A stretch of DNA of 64,000 bases from Paenibacillus sp. DCT19 (GCF_003268635.1 NZ_CP029639.1:4165501-4229500); one strand, 5' to 3'; positions 9,350 through 18,369 are shown, numbered from the stretch's first letter. Translations and numbers: made by a program. Notes: generated from the letters alone by a model not told the origin.

Positions 9350-9505
9350 TCAGGAGCTTGGCGGAGGCTGCGGGATGGATTGGTTGCCGGTCGCTGTTAT
9401 CCCCGGATTTCTTGAACTCTCCTTTGCAAGGAGGAAATCCAGTGCTAAAGGCGAACGCTCCGCTCCTTTAACCAATTCCATCCCTCCGCTGCATCAGCTC
9501 CCATT
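9350..9505. repeat. imperfect long palindrome, possible MITE-like or structured RNA element
   Basis: The core 9374-9482 begins GATGGATTGGTT and ends AACCAATTCCATC, which are inverted copies differing by one base. Inside, TCGCTGTTATCCCCGGATTTC opposes GAAATCCAGTGCTAAAGGCGA, and the centre is TCCTTTGCAAGGA. Outer arms continue as GGAGCTTGGCGGAGG and CCTCCGCTGCATCAGCTCC. The 101-codon frame across it (9315-9620) has no family features and is not accepted as a gene. It lies between spoVAA and the AraC gene. Whether it is repeated elsewhere cannot be seen from one window. Confidence 0.6.
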
Positions 9506-9811
9506 TGTCCAAACAGCTGCAAGAAATTTGCTAGGTGTGGGTATTGGAAAGGATATTGAATGTGTTGCGCTGTTGCGCGAAGGCTGGAGCCTTGCTGATC
9601 ACCCTTTTCAGGACGTTTGAAAGAATTTTATTGAGTAGGAGAGGGGAATCGGACTAAAAATAAAAAAGGTCACCCTATTGGCGACGAATTTTAGAATAAT
9701 AATTATATTTTTTTGAGTGGTGTAAACAAAGGATGTGTCAGTATGAGCCGTAAAGCTGTGAAATGAAGAGCACTACCATGAAAATGAATTTGGGGCTTAT
9801 GCCCATTATTC
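9506..9811. other. intergenic region with no recognised feature
   Basis: About 300 bp between the palindrome and the AraC gene. I see no family-like reading frame, no clear terminator and no known RNA. It probably holds the downstream end of the AraC transcript. Confidence 0.5.
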
Positions 9812-10735
9812 TTAGTTATTCACCTCTGCTCGGCTCTTTATCACCATCTCCCTCCTGAATTTCAAAGGGGTTGTTTTCATTATTTTGCCGAATTGATTAA
9901 TGTAATAGCTTGTGCTGTTAAATCCAACCTGATATGCAATTTCGGTTATACTCATTTCGGGAAGCTGAAGTAATTCTAAACTCTTCCGGATACGATAATC
10001 CATCACATAATGAATCGGCGTGGTTCGTAACATCTGTTTGAAATAACGACAGGTCTCTGAACGACTCAATTGTCCTGCCTTTGCAATATCCTCTAGCTTG
10101 ATCGGTTCAGCATAATGTAGATGAATCCATTCCAGCATACCTTTCATGCGCAGATTACGTGTCATCTCGTTCGGATCGTACTCCAGTAAACATCCGTTTG
10201 AAATAAACTGTTTCCAGATGGTGAGTAGTTGAGCAGAGATATCTAATTCATAGTGTAGAGGTTGATCTCGCAGGTTCTGCTTTATAACTTGAATGGCTTC
10301 AAGGATCTTGACTCCCCAGCTCTGATCCCCTCGTATCAACAAATAGGGTACATTGGTCGCCGTAACATAAGGGTGTACAAATTTCATATATAGCTCTGCC
10401 GGCAGAATAAATTGCGGACTAAGATTCAAGCATATATATTTGCACACATTCCTCTCCCCAATGTCCTCCGCCATGTGCATGGAGCCACTATTAATAAATA
10501 TTCCATTGCCTTTGGGCACAACAATCTCCTCCTGATTTACTCGAAAGAGTGCCTCCCCCTGCATCACATAAACAAACTGTAGTTCATCATGCCAGTGAAG
10601 CGGTATATGACCATGTACATTATGAATAATTGTCGTTTCATAACAAGCGATTGGCAACGAAACGGTGCGATGCTCTGTCAGTTCTTTCAAATTTTGATCG
10701 ATATGAAATTCGGTTTTGTCCACCATGCTCAACAT
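9812..10735 (-). CDS. AraC-family transcriptional regulator with N-terminal cupin
   Basis: 307 residues. The N-terminal half is a cupin-type sensing domain (HGHIPLHWHDELQFVYVMQGEA). The C-terminal 100 residues carry two helix-turn-helix units: LEDIAKAGQLSRSETCRYFK and ITEIAYQVGFNSTSYYINQF. It is divergent from the EamA transporter at 10842, sharing a 106-bp AT-rich intergenic region, so it probably controls that gene and itself. The ligand is unknown. The pair sits inside the sigF-spoVAA junction, contiguous in B. subtilis, which suggests a later insertion. Confidence 0.92.
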   Translation of the reverse strand: MLSMVDKTEFHIDQNLKELTEHRTVSLPIACYETTIIHNVHGHIPLHWHDELQFVYVMQGEALFRVNQEEIVVPKGNGIFINSGSMHMAEDIGERNVCKYICLNLSPQFILPAELYMKFVHPYVTATNVPYLLIRGDQSWGVKILEAIQVIKQNLRDQPLHYELDISAQLLTIWKQFISNGCLLEYDPNEMTRNLRMKGMLEWIHLHYAEPIKLEDIAKAGQLSRSETCRYFKQMLRTTPIHYVMDYRIRKSLELLQLPEMSITEIAYQVGFNSTSYYINQFGKIMKTTPLKFRREMVIKSRAEVNN

Positions 10736-10794
10736 ACATCCTCAATATATTTATATTTTTCTATCTAATATTGATATTAATATATACTATTCCA

Positions 10795-10826
10795 TCCTAA
10801 TATAACACTATTCTTATATTTTAGGA
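10795..10826. promoter_or_regulatory. inverted repeat in the divergent AraC/EamA promoter region
   Basis: TCCTAATATA and TATATTTTAGGA form an inverted repeat (the right arm two bases longer) about 10 bp apart, 16 bp before the EamA start. Its position suggests an operator for the divergent AraC regulator, but direct binding is inferred only. Confidence 0.4.
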
Positions 10827-10841
10827 CGAAGGTGTTATTAC

Positions 10842-11789
10842 ATGAGCAAAAAATCGGTTGTACATTTGAATTCAAGAAAAAAAGGATTGTTTTTGGTTTT
10901 GACCGGAGCGATCTGTTGGGGAGTTGGCGGAACCGTATCACAAAAGCTGTTTCAGCATTATGGCATCGAGGTCAACTGGTTTGTTACTGTTCGATTGTTA
11001 ATTGCAGGCCTTCTGCTTCTAACCGTTCAATATTTCAGACCTAAGCGCTCACAAATTCTAGACATATGGAGAAACAAAGCTACAGCCTTCCAATTAATTA
11101 TTTTTGGTCTGTTCGGAATGCTCGCTGTACAGTATACGTACATGGCCTCCATTCAACATGGTAATTCTGCTGTTGCTACTCTTTTGCAATATCTCTCCCC
11201 GGTTATGATCATGCTCTACCTGATCTGGCGTAAACAGGCGGTACTGGGCTCCAAAGATCTGATATCCATTAGTTTGGCTCTTGGCGGCTGTTATCTTCTG
11301 TTAACTAATGGTTCCATTTCCCAGTTGTCCGTACCCTTCATTGCTATCATTTGGGGACTTTTATCGGGTGTTTCCGCTGCCTTTTATACGTTGTATGCTG
11401 CAAAATTAATTCGCCAGTTCGATTCACTGGTAATCGTCGGTTGGGCCATGATAATTGGCGGAACTGCCCTTAGTTTCATTCATCCACCTTGGAAATTCGA
11501 ATTCACGAGCGTGCCCCTCGAAGCGTACGGGTATCTTATATTTACTATTGTTTTTGGAACCATGATCGCTTTTTGGTTCTATGTCGAAAGTTTGCAAAGT
11601 CTCTCAGCTAAAGAAACCAGCTTACTCGGAAGTGCAGAACCACTAGCTGCGGTTGCCACAACAGTAATTTGGCTGCAGGAACCCTTTGGACTATTTCAAT
11701 GGTTAGGCACGGCATGTATTGTTACCCTTGTAATTTTGATGCAAATGTACAAAGAAAAGCAAGAAGCACCTCTCGACCACCCAGCATAA
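10842..11789 (+). CDS. EamA-family (DMT superfamily) transporter
   Basis: 315 residues with about ten hydrophobic segments in two homologous halves, the EamA arrangement. The first half starts [20 protein letters not shown] and the second [20 protein letters not shown]. Such proteins export amino acids or other metabolites; the substrate cannot be told here. ATG at 10842 has GAAGGTG upstream. It is divergent from, and probably regulated by, the AraC gene at 9812-10735. Confidence 0.92.
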   Translation: MSKKSVVHLNSRKKGLFLVLTGAICWGVGGTVSQKLFQHYGIEVNWFVTVRLLIAGLLLLTVQYFRPKRSQILDIWRNKATAFQLIIFGLFGMLAVQYTYMASIQHGNSAVATLLQYLSPVMIMLYLIWRKQAVLGSKDLISISLALGGCYLLLTNGSISQLSVPFIAIIWGLLSGVSAAFYTLYAAKLIRQFDSLVIVGWAMIIGGTALSFIHPPWKFEFTSVPLEAYGYLIFTIVFGTMIAFWFYVESLQSLSAKETSLLGSAEPLAAVATTVIWLQEPFGLFQWLGTACIVTLVILMQMYKEKQEAPLDHPA

Positions 11790-11928
11790 ACTTCCATTAT
11801 GCTAACTTTTGAAGGCTCGAAAAATCGCTGTCTAAAACCTTACTTTCTCACCATTCTATTAACTATTGAACAGAAGGATGGCGAACAGAAGTTACCTGCA
11901 TTAATATCACCATTTCGGCTTTAAGTAC

Positions 11929-11963
11929 AAAAAAACAAGCCGCTACAGATTTTGCGGCTTGTT
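11929..11963 (-). terminator. rho-independent terminator
   Basis: On the minus strand AACAAGCCGC pairs with GCGGCTTGTT across an 11-base loop, followed by U7. It lies 23 bp after the stop of the unknown gene at 11986-12525. Confidence 0.88.
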
Positions 11964-11985
11964 CAATACAGTGCACTTACTCTTT

Positions 11986-12525
11986 TTATGGGTTGTCTAA
12001 ATCCTTCGAAGCAGGCATATCAGGGTATAACGCTTGCATACGTTCAAGTACAGATTGTGCTGAAACTTCATCCGTAGCTGGTGCTACAACTTGAATGACA
12101 TCAATTGTATCATTGCTTAACTTGACATCTCTCATAAGCAAGTTTATTTCCGAATAACCGTCTGTAAAGAACATTAATACGTTACCTTGTTCAAAAGTTT
12201 GACCATAAAAAAACGGAGAATAGTTTACTCCCTTTGCTTTTTCCTGAACTAACATGACCACTGAGTTATTCATTGTAAAATCTAAACTTTCAATCTCGAT
12301 CTCACCCTCGAAGTGAGGTGCTTTAAGAAGTGGATTGTGTAAGGTTCCTCTAATATTAATAGTTGTTGAGGATTCTATAGATTCATCTGTAGTTAAAATG
12401 AAAGCTTCTTTACTCAGATTGATCTCTTTGGAAAATAGATTAGTAGACAATAAAATTGAAATTCCAGTCGTAATAGCAAGCAACGCTACTACAAAAAGCG
12501 AAATGATCATTTTCCTATTGAACAT
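11986..12525 (-). CDS. membrane-anchored protein of unknown function
   Basis: 179 residues. Residues 6-31 form one hydrophobic N-terminal segment (IISLFVVALLAITTGISILL), probably an uncleaved anchor since no clear cleavage or lipobox is seen. The rest is a beta-rich outside domain (TTINIRGTLHNP, HFEGEIEIESLDF). I do not recognise the family. It has its own terminator and AGGAGA-type ribosome site, so it looks like a real single-gene unit inserted beside sigF. Function unknown. Confidence 0.75.
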   Translation of the reverse strand: MFNRKMIISLFVVALLAITTGISILLSTNLFSKEINLSKEAFILTTDESIESSTTINIRGTLHNPLLKAPHFEGEIEIESLDFTMNNSVVMLVQEKAKGVNYSPFFYGQTFEQGNVLMFFTDGYSEINLLMRDVKLSNDTIDVIQVVAPATDEVSAQSVLERMQALYPDMPASKDLDNP

Positions 12526-12702
12526 AAGTTTCTCCTTGTTGAATGTACTAAAAAAAATGAATATCTTCTATTTCTGATTGCAAAAAAACATTATCCGTAG
12601 CAAAAATCCATCACTTTTCATTTTTTCAATTTTACTACTAGTTCATATATTTTACATTTAATTATATTCTAAATAAAAATAGAATTGAAATAACTTTATC
12701 AA

Positions 12703-12745
12703 CAACAAATAACCTTCTTCGCATTATAACGCGCGAAAGAAGGTT
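12703..12745 (-). terminator. likely terminator after sigF
   Basis: On the minus strand AACCTTCTTTCGC pairs with GCGAAGAAGGTT (one bulge). The tail ATTTGTTGTTG is only moderately U-rich. It lies 66 bp beyond the sigF stop and may act in both directions. Confidence 0.55.
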
Positions 12746-12810
12746 GTTAGTTGTCGTATATTGGTGACAAACCACGTTTCACATCATCATGTAGCTCATC
12801 CAAACACCAA

Positions 12811-13566
12811 TCATTGTGCGATCTGATCGCGGATGGATTGCAGGATCTTTTTCTCCAGCCGGGATACCTGAACTTGAGATATCCCAAGTCTGCTGGCAAC
12901 CTCAGACTGTGTCTGATCCCGGTAATACCGAAGGTATACGATTAGCCGTTCTCGTTCACTCAGACCACCGATAGCTTCGTTCAAAGCCAGCTTGTCAAAC
13001 CAACGTTCCTGTGTTTCGTCAGCAATTTGATCCATTAGCGTAATCGGATCACCATCATTCTCGAACACCGTCTCATGGATCGACGTGGGCGGTTTGTTGG
13101 CTTCTTGAGCAAATACAACTTCCTCTGGGGTTACCCCCAGTTGTTCAGCCACTTCCTTAATCGTTGGCAGACGATCAAGATGTTTGGACAATTCATCTCT
13201 TTTTTTGCGAACTTTATTCGCCATCTCCTTAAGTGAGCGACTGACCTTAAGTGTGCCATCGTCCCGCAGGAAACGCTGAATTTCTCCGATAATCATCGGT
13301 ACAGCGTAGGTCGAAAATTTCACATCATAGCTGAGATCGAATTTGTCCACCGACTTGAGTAGTCCGATACAGCCGATTTGGAACAGATCCTCTGGTTCAT
13401 AACCTCTGTTCATAAAACGCTGTACGACAGACCAGACAAGTCTGATGTTGCAGTTTACCAGCGTATCTCGTGCATCATGGTCACCCGATTGACTGAGCGC
13501 AATCAATCGTTTGACCTCGGCATCATCCAAATAGGTCTGTGAAGATGGTTTCACTTCAGCATCCAT
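12811..13566 (-). CDS. sigF: RNA polymerase sporulation sigma factor sigma-F
   Basis: First forespore-specific sigma factor. 251 residues with region 2 (EDLFQIGCIGLLKSVDKFD, FSTYAVPMIIGEIQRFLRDD), region 3 (LPTIKEVAEQLGVTPEEV) and region 4 (LSERERLIVYLRYYRDQTQSEVA). It follows spoIIAB by 11 bp and is the last gene of dacF-spoIIAA-spoIIAB-sigF, the order known in B. subtilis. Sigma-G shares this architecture, but the operon settles the identity. Activity is held by SpoIIAB and released by SpoIIAA. Confidence 0.97.
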   Translation of the reverse strand: MDAEVKPSSQTYLDDAEVKRLIALSQSGDHDARDTLVNCNIRLVWSVVQRFMNRGYEPEDLFQIGCIGLLKSVDKFDLSYDVKFSTYAVPMIIGEIQRFLRDDGTLKVSRSLKEMANKVRKKRDELSKHLDRLPTIKEVAEQLGVTPEEVVFAQEANKPPTSIHETVFENDGDPITLMDQIADETQERWFDKLALNEAIGGLSERERLIVYLRYYRDQTQSEVASRLGISQVQVSRLEKKILQSIRDQIAQ

Positions 13567-13577
13567 AAGACCAACCC

Positions 13578-14033
13578 CTAATTATACAATGCTTTCTTGG
13601 ATTCAATCCTTTTCTTCATCTTGATGGAGGTGCCTCTGCCGGGCTCACTGCTGACTTCGAATTCATCCATGAAGTTTTCCATAATCGTAAAGCCCATGCC
13701 CGAGCGCTCAAGTTCGGGTTTGGATGTATACAACGGCTGCTTGGCAAGGTCGAGATCTTCAATACCTTCACCACGGTCTTCCACAATGATCGTAATCATG
13801 TCTTCACGGATCTCCGCCTGAATGGATACAACCCCTTCTGGGTTGTTGTTATACCCATGAATGATACTGTTGGTTACCGCTTCGGAGACTACGGTCTTCA
13901 GATCGCTAAGCTCGTCCATTGTAGGATCAAGCTGCGAGATAAAGGCCGCAACCGTTACACGCGCGAACGATTCGTTCTCCGACTTGGCCGCGAATTGCAG
14001 ATTCATGAAATTTGTCCCTGTTCCTTCATTCAT
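13578..14033 (-). CDS. spoIIAB: anti-sigma-F factor SpoIIAB (serine kinase)
   Basis: Binds sigma-F and phosphorylates SpoIIAA. 151 residues with the GHKL ATPase boxes: N-box [14 protein letters not shown]1 [10 protein letters not shown]2 [15 protein letters not shown]. The ATG at 14033 overlaps the spoIIAA stop by four bases; the ATG at 14004 region (MNLQF) is a second possible start giving the more usual shorter N-terminus. Coupled translation with spoIIAA is expected. Confidence 0.96.
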   Translation of the reverse strand: MNEGTGTNFMNLQFAAKSENESFARVTVAAFISQLDPTMDELSDLKTVVSEAVTNSIIHGYNNNPEGVVSIQAEIREDMITIIVEDRGEGIEDLDLAKQPLYTSKPELERSGMGFTIMENFMDEFEVSSEPGRGTSIKMKKRIESKKALYN

Positions 14034-14383
14034 GAGACGACCTCCAGACCCGAGAGAGCAGTTCCCTCATTTTCGTATATCGGCATGATCTTGAACAAAC
14101 CCGACATCTCCAGCAAACGGTACACTGGCGGATTAACATCACACACAACCATCTTACCGCCTTTATTCTTAATAAGCTTATATCTTCCCAAAATGACACC
14201 CAAGCCTGAGCTATCCATAAATTGCAGATCCTTCAGGCTGAGCACCAAGTGCTCGCATTGTCTCCGCTGGATCGCTTCATCCATCTGCATCCGTACCATA
14301 TCCGCAGTGTGATGATCCAGTTCTCCCGATAGTCGCACAATCAGAATCCCGCGGTGATGTTCCATTTCCACATGCAAGTTCAC
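14030..14383 (-). CDS. spoIIAA: anti-sigma-F factor antagonist SpoIIAA
   Basis: STAS-domain protein of 117 residues. The serine phosphorylated by SpoIIAB is in [13 protein letters not shown], preceded by [10 protein letters not shown]. Dephosphorylated SpoIIAA pulls SpoIIAB off sigma-F. It overlaps spoIIAB by four bases. A sigma-H type promoter lies just upstream at 14418-14445, so the operon can start here independently of dacF. Confidence 0.97.
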   Translation of the reverse strand: MNLHVEMEHHRGILIVRLSGELDHHTADMVRMQMDEAIQRRQCEHLVLSLKDLQFMDSSGLGVILGRYKLIKNKGGKMVVCDVNPPVYRLLEMSGLFKIMPIYENEGTALSGLEVVS

Positions 14384-14417
14384 GTTTGCTCACTCTCCTC
14401 CCTGTCTTGAACAAGGA

Positions 14418-14454
14418 TTTCTACGTTGCCCAAAGCATTTCCTGCACCCCGACA
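14418..14454 (-). promoter_or_regulatory. sigma-H type promoter of the spoIIA operon with degenerate 0A box
   Basis: On the minus strand GCAGGAAAT (14437-14445) matches the sigma-H -35 pattern RnAGGAwww. GTAGAAA (14418-14424), 12 bp downstream, is close to the -10 pattern RnnGAAT. A TGTCGGG at 14448-14454 matches five of seven bases of the Spo0A box TGTCGAA, next to the -35 as expected for a Spo0A~P-activated sigma-H promoter. Confidence 0.65.
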
Positions 14455-14525
14455 AAACTAGAAGAAAACCCCTAATTAACTACAAAATACGTTCAAGGAT
14501 GCAGGTCGCACACGTAAATTGACGC

Positions 14526-15719
14526 TTAATCAAAAAGATTGGAAGTGGTGCGCTTGAATAACTTCCACCAGCCGGCTTTGTTTACGTCTTGAGGAGCCTG
14601 AATGTCAAACTCCTTAATAACCTCATTCCCTTGATAAACCACCAGCTTACCGACACTTTGACCTGCTTTAATCGGAGCCTTCAGTTCTTTTGTCATCAAC
14701 AGCTCATGTCGAATATCGTTCGATTTGGCGCCTTTGCGCATGAGCACACTGTAATTTTGTGTTGCATTCAGTGGTAGTTCGGCAACCTCACCTTTTTCAA
14801 TTTTCAAACTGCCCAGGAGATCACCTGCTTTGTATAACGGTTTCATCATGTATTGGCTAAAAGCATAATCGAACATGGATGAAACTTCAGCATTACGTGT
14901 TTTCGTGTTTGGTTCTCCCAGCACAACCGCAACTGTACGTAATCCATCCTTCATCGCTGTTGCTGATAAACAAAATTTAGCTTCTGAAGTGTAACCTGTT
15001 TTCAATCCATCTGCGCCTGTGTAGAAACGAACGAGTTTATTGGTGTTTACTAGCCAGAAGGGCTTCTCCGTATCTTTCCGGAGGTAGTCCTGATACGCAC
15101 CAGTATACTTCGTAATTCCCGAATGTTTCAGTAATTCTCGACTCATGAGTGCAATATCATGTGACGATGAATAATGATTTTCAACCGGGAGCCCGTTACA
15201 ATTGGCAAAATTGGTGTCCTTCATGCCCAGCTCTTTAGCACGATCATTCATCATCTGTACGAAGGCTTGCTCAGAGCCGGCAATTTTCTCAGCCATTGCT
15301 ACAGAGGCATCATTACCCGATGCCATAGCGATCCCTTTGAGCATGTCGTCTACCGTCATTTCTTCACCGGGTTCAAGGAAAATCTGTGATCCTCCCATGG
15401 AAGCGGCATACTCACTTGTTCTCACTTTGTCAGTTAGCTTCAACTTACCTGAATCAATGGCTTCAATGGTTAAAAGCATGGTCATAATCTTCGTAATACT
15501 TGCCGGAGGCAGTTGATCATGACTGTTTTTCTCGTAGATTACAGTTCCAGTGTCTGCATCCATTAATATCGCTGAACGTGCCGAAGGAGCCAAATCCGTG
15601 CCCCCTGTTGGGGTAGGTTTTTCTTCAGCAAGTGCTGTGGATGCCATCAGAGATAGCAAAATACAAAGGGTCATGAACGATGCCATTATACGTTTCTTCA
15701 CGATCGGTAACCTCCTCAA
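14526..15719 (-). CDS. dacF: D-alanyl-D-alanine carboxypeptidase DacF (penicillin-binding protein)
   Basis: Trims the terminal D-alanine of peptidoglycan side chains. 397 residues: signal peptide with cleavage near ALA-EE (about residue 31), then the serine peptidase triad SITK (about residue 75), SGN and KTG, and a C-terminal PBP5-like domain with amphipathic end WWKLFKRTTSNLFD for membrane attachment. Its place directly before spoIIAA matches B. subtilis dacF, which is expressed late in the forespore. Confidence 0.95.
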   Translation of the reverse strand: MRRLPIVKKRIMASFMTLCILLSLMASTALAEEKPTPTGGTDLAPSARSAILMDADTGTVIYEKNSHDQLPPASITKIMTMLLTIEAIDSGKLKLTDKVRTSEYAASMGGSQIFLEPGEEMTVDDMLKGIAMASGNDASVAMAEKIAGSEQAFVQMMNDRAKELGMKDTNFANCNGLPVENHYSSSHDIALMSRELLKHSGITKYTGAYQDYLRKDTEKPFWLVNTNKLVRFYTGADGLKTGYTSEAKFCLSATAMKDGLRTVAVVLGEPNTKTRNAEVSSMFDYAFSQYMMKPLYKAGDLLGSLKIEKGEVAELPLNATQNYSVLMRKGAKSNDIRHELLMTKELKAPIKAGQSVGKLVVYQGNEVIKEFDIQAPQDVNKAGWWKLFKRTTSNLFD

Positions 15720-15846
15720 ATGACTTGCTTAATGCATTTCCATGCATGTACTGCTAATCATTGTCGGCTCGTTTCCAGTAAATTATTCCATGTAAAGCAT
15801 GATTTCCCGAACTTTTTTGTTAAATCTAGCATCGAAACGGTAACGC

Positions 15847-15890
15847 AAAAAAAACATGCCCCTACTCACTGAATGTGATAGAGGCATGTT
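15847..15890 (-). terminator. rho-independent terminator after punA
   Basis: On the minus strand AACATGCCTCTATCACATTC opposes GTGAGTAGGGGCATGTT, followed by U8. It separates punA from dacF. Confidence 0.85.
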
Positions 15891-16001
15891 TCATTATTTT
15901 GCGTTAGCATCTTATGGAGCTGTATGTCTGAGAAGAAATGAACTTCTCGGCTTCAGTAGCCCAGTCAAAAGGTTAGATTAATAACCTGGCTCTATAATCT
16001 G

Positions 16002-16826
16002 TTACATTTGTGGAATAACGGCTACAACCAGCGCAAGGAAAGACTCACGCACTCGCTCTGTTGTCTCCATAACCTCATCATGGGAGAGTGGCTGATCCAG
16101 AATACCCGCAGCCATGTTGCTGATACAAGAAATACCGAGCACTTCCAGACCTGCATGACGAGCCACAATGACTTCAGACACGGTGGACATGCCGACAGCA
16201 TCCGCACCCAAAGTACGAAGCATAACGATCTCCGCTGGTGTCTCATAGTTTGGACCAAGCAGCCCCGCATAGACGCCTTCACGTACGTTGAAGCCTTGGG
16301 ATGCTGCAGTATCTTTTGCCAGCGCACGCAAGCGGCGGCTATACGCTTCGGACAGATCCGGGAAACGCACACCCAGTGCTGGATCATTAGGGCCGATGAG
16401 TGGGTTTTTGCCTGTAAGATTCAGATGATCAGAGATCAACATCAAGTCGCCCGGTTCATAGGATGTGTTCACTCCACCTGCTGCGTTCGTTACAAGCACC
16501 GATGTAACCCCTAATTCTTTCATAACACGTACCGGAAAAGCGGTAAGCTCAGGGCCATAGCCCTCATACATATGGAAACGTCCTTTCATCATGACAACAG
16601 GACGACCTTTGATTGTTCCAACCAGCAGTTCACCCTCATGTCCTTCTACCGTAGATACAGGGAAATGGGGAATGTCTTGATAAGCGATACTCACACCATC
16701 TTCAATGAGTTCAGCCAAAATGCCAAGACCTGAGCCAAGAATTAAGCCTACTTCAGGCTTAATGGAGCTTTTGCTTTGAATATAAGATGCTGCTTCCAAA
16801 ATCATTTGTTGAGTTAATGCTGTCAT
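16002..16826 (-). CDS. punA: purine nucleoside phosphorylase (trimeric, PNP-I)
   Basis: Phosphorolysis of guanosine and inosine and their deoxy forms in purine salvage. 274 residues: LILGSGLG phosphate loop, GRFHMYEGY, VTNAAGGVN, MSTVSEVIVARHAGL and the base-binding SCISNMAAG. Length and motifs are those of the trimeric family (B. subtilis pupG). In B. subtilis drm lies between xerD and pupG; here there is only a 177-bp intergenic region, so drm is absent from this place. Confidence 0.95.
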   Translation of the reverse strand: MTALTQQMILEAASYIQSKSSIKPEVGLILGSGLGILAELIEDGVSIAYQDIPHFPVSTVEGHEGELLVGTIKGRPVVMMKGRFHMYEGYGPELTAFPVRVMKELGVTSVLVTNAAGGVNTSYEPGDLMLISDHLNLTGKNPLIGPNDPALGVRFPDLSEAYSRRLRALAKDTAASQGFNVREGVYAGLLGPNYETPAEIVMLRTLGADAVGMSTVSEVIVARHAGLEVLGISCISNMAAGILDQPLSHDEVMETTERVRESFLALVVAVIPQM

Positions 16827-17003
16827 TACGATGTTCCTCCTTGAGTTGAAACGATCCGTTCATGTATGCAGATTAGCTCCAGGCTAGTCCCACTAGACGG
16901 AAGCATATGCTTATGTATACGGCGTTTAGTGTATTCAATTTATTTTATCCTAAATAGGCAACATGTTCTTCATTTTTTTGCAAAAAACATTCACGCTCCA
17001 AAT

Positions 17004-17894
17004 CTATTTAGCCCGTGGATGATGTGTTTCATAGATTTCCTTCATCGTTTTGCGACCATGGTTGCCATATTGTTGACCCGGCTGTTCTACGTGACCTAAC
17101 ATGTCCTGAACGGCTCTGGTGTCGGCTCCGCTGGCAATAAGGTGAGCAGCAAACGAATGCCGTAACGTATGTGGCGTAATTTCACCAGGAATTCCTGCAT
17201 CCACCGCAGCTTTTTTGAGCAATTTCCAGAATCCTTGGCGTGTCAGACGTCTGCCTGAGACATTGACAAAGAGTGCCTGCTCGTCCGAACTTGTTTTGAG
17301 CAATCGGCTGCGTTTCTCATCCAAGTACACATCGATCCAATGTGCTGCAGGAGCACCAATGGGAAGGATGCGTTCTTTCCCTGCTCCGCCGCAACGAATA
17401 AACCGCATACTCGGCTGCACATCACGGACATCCAGTGCAATCAGCTCCGAGACACGAATACCTGTGGCATACAATAATTCCAGCATCGCACGATCCCGAA
17501 TTCCTTGGGGTGAACGCGTCTCCGGTGCATTAAGCAGTAATTCAATTTCATCAATGGTCAACACTTGAGGAGGCGTTTTATCCGCCTTAGGAGCCTCTAC
17601 ATCAAAAGTAGGATCTTGAAGGATATCTCCCCTGCGCATTAGAAAATGAAAGTAGGAACGCAAGGACACAATACTCCGGGCAATCGTAGCATTAGCGCGC
17701 CCTGACTGCTTTAGTTTGCCTACAAATAAAATAACGTGCGTACGCCGCACCTGACTGGCATCACGTATATCATATTCTTTCTCTGCAAATTCGATGAACT
17801 TGTCCACATCGCGAAGATACGACTCCAGTGTGCTGCTTGACATCCCTTTGTCTTCTTCCAAGTAAATGGCATAGGCGTGTATCGTCTGTTTCAT
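17004..17894 (-). CDS. xerD: tyrosine recombinase XerD, with unusual active-site tyrosine segment
   Basis: Resolves chromosome dimers at dif together with XerC. N-terminal SAM-like core-binding domain, then catalytic domain with ATGIRVSELIAL (first arginine), HTLRHSFAAHL and MLGH. Counting from the first in-frame start (TTG at 17900), the residues are R149, H244, R247 and H270, nearly the E. coli positions. The segment after MLGH reads VEQPGQQYGNHGRKTMKEIY, so the nearest tyrosine is eight residues after the histidine, not the nine found in E. coli XerD. The ATG at 17894 has GAGGAG upstream and is taken as start. The fur-DUF4227-xerD order supports XerD. Confidence 0.92.
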   Translation of the reverse strand: MKQTIHAYAIYLEEDKGMSSSTLESYLRDVDKFIEFAEKEYDIRDASQVRRTHVILFVGKLKQSGRANATIARSIVSLRSYFHFLMRRGDILQDPTFDVEAPKADKTPPQVLTIDEIELLLNAPETRSPQGIRDRAMLELLYATGIRVSELIALDVRDVQPSMRFIRCGGAGKERILPIGAPAAHWIDVYLDEKRSRLLKTSSDEQALFVNVSGRRLTRQGFWKLLKKAAVDAGIPGEITPHTLRHSFAAHLIASGADTRAVQDMLGHVEQPGQQYGNHGRKTMKEIYETHHPRAK

Positions 17895-17967
17895 GTACAA
17901 CGCTCCTCATCTACAGAACTGCCTCGCGTGCAGCCTGTTACCGTATTTGCATTCCTAGATGCTTCAA

Positions 17968-18210
17968 CTACTCCCCATACCAGTAAAACAAACGTAGCCG
18001 TTCCGCAAGTGAAGGTCGCCCTTCTCCATGAATTGTCCAATCCGTTTCCTGAAATACTTTGACCGCATTTCCTGAAGGAATCTGATACTGATCTACGGGT
18101 GAGATCCAGCCGTTGAACAGATCCAGAACATTATAGAACAAATAAACTAATGCTGAAAAAAAGATTATAAAACGAATAAAACGGAGCCCTCTCCGTAGTG
18201 ATATAATCAT
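17968..18210 (-). CDS. DUF4227 (YqzK-like) small membrane protein
   Basis: About 80 residues with one membrane segment (FIRFIIFFSALVYLFYNVLDLF) followed by a short outside domain. The frame opens further upstream at 18279, but AGGAGGCGG sits seven bases before the ATG at 18210, so that start is used. Position between fur and xerD is that of yqzK in B. subtilis. Function is not known. Confidence 0.85.
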   Translation of the reverse strand: MIISLRRGLRFIRFIIFFSALVYLFYNVLDLFNGWISPVDQYQIPSGNAVKVFQETDWTIHGEGRPSLAERLRLFYWYGE

Positions 18211-18369
18211 CGTTTGTCCGCCTCCTAGTTTTCGATCCTGGCTCCAAGTTCTCTGAAACCGGAACCTCATTCCCTGCACATCTAATGGGCAGAGAAGCGT
18301 CTACAGACAAGGTATGAGGACAAACACAAGAATATGACATTGAGAGAAGCTCACATCAGATCCGGTACC

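Noticed and set aside
9315..9620. 101-codon plus-strand frame
   Set aside because: It runs through the palindrome and has no ribosome site or family motif; the codon pattern reflects the inverted repeat.
16002..17894. frameshifted remnant of drm (phosphopentomutase)
   Set aside because: The 177-bp gap between xerD and punA shows no phosphopentomutase motif in any frame; the gene is simply absent here.
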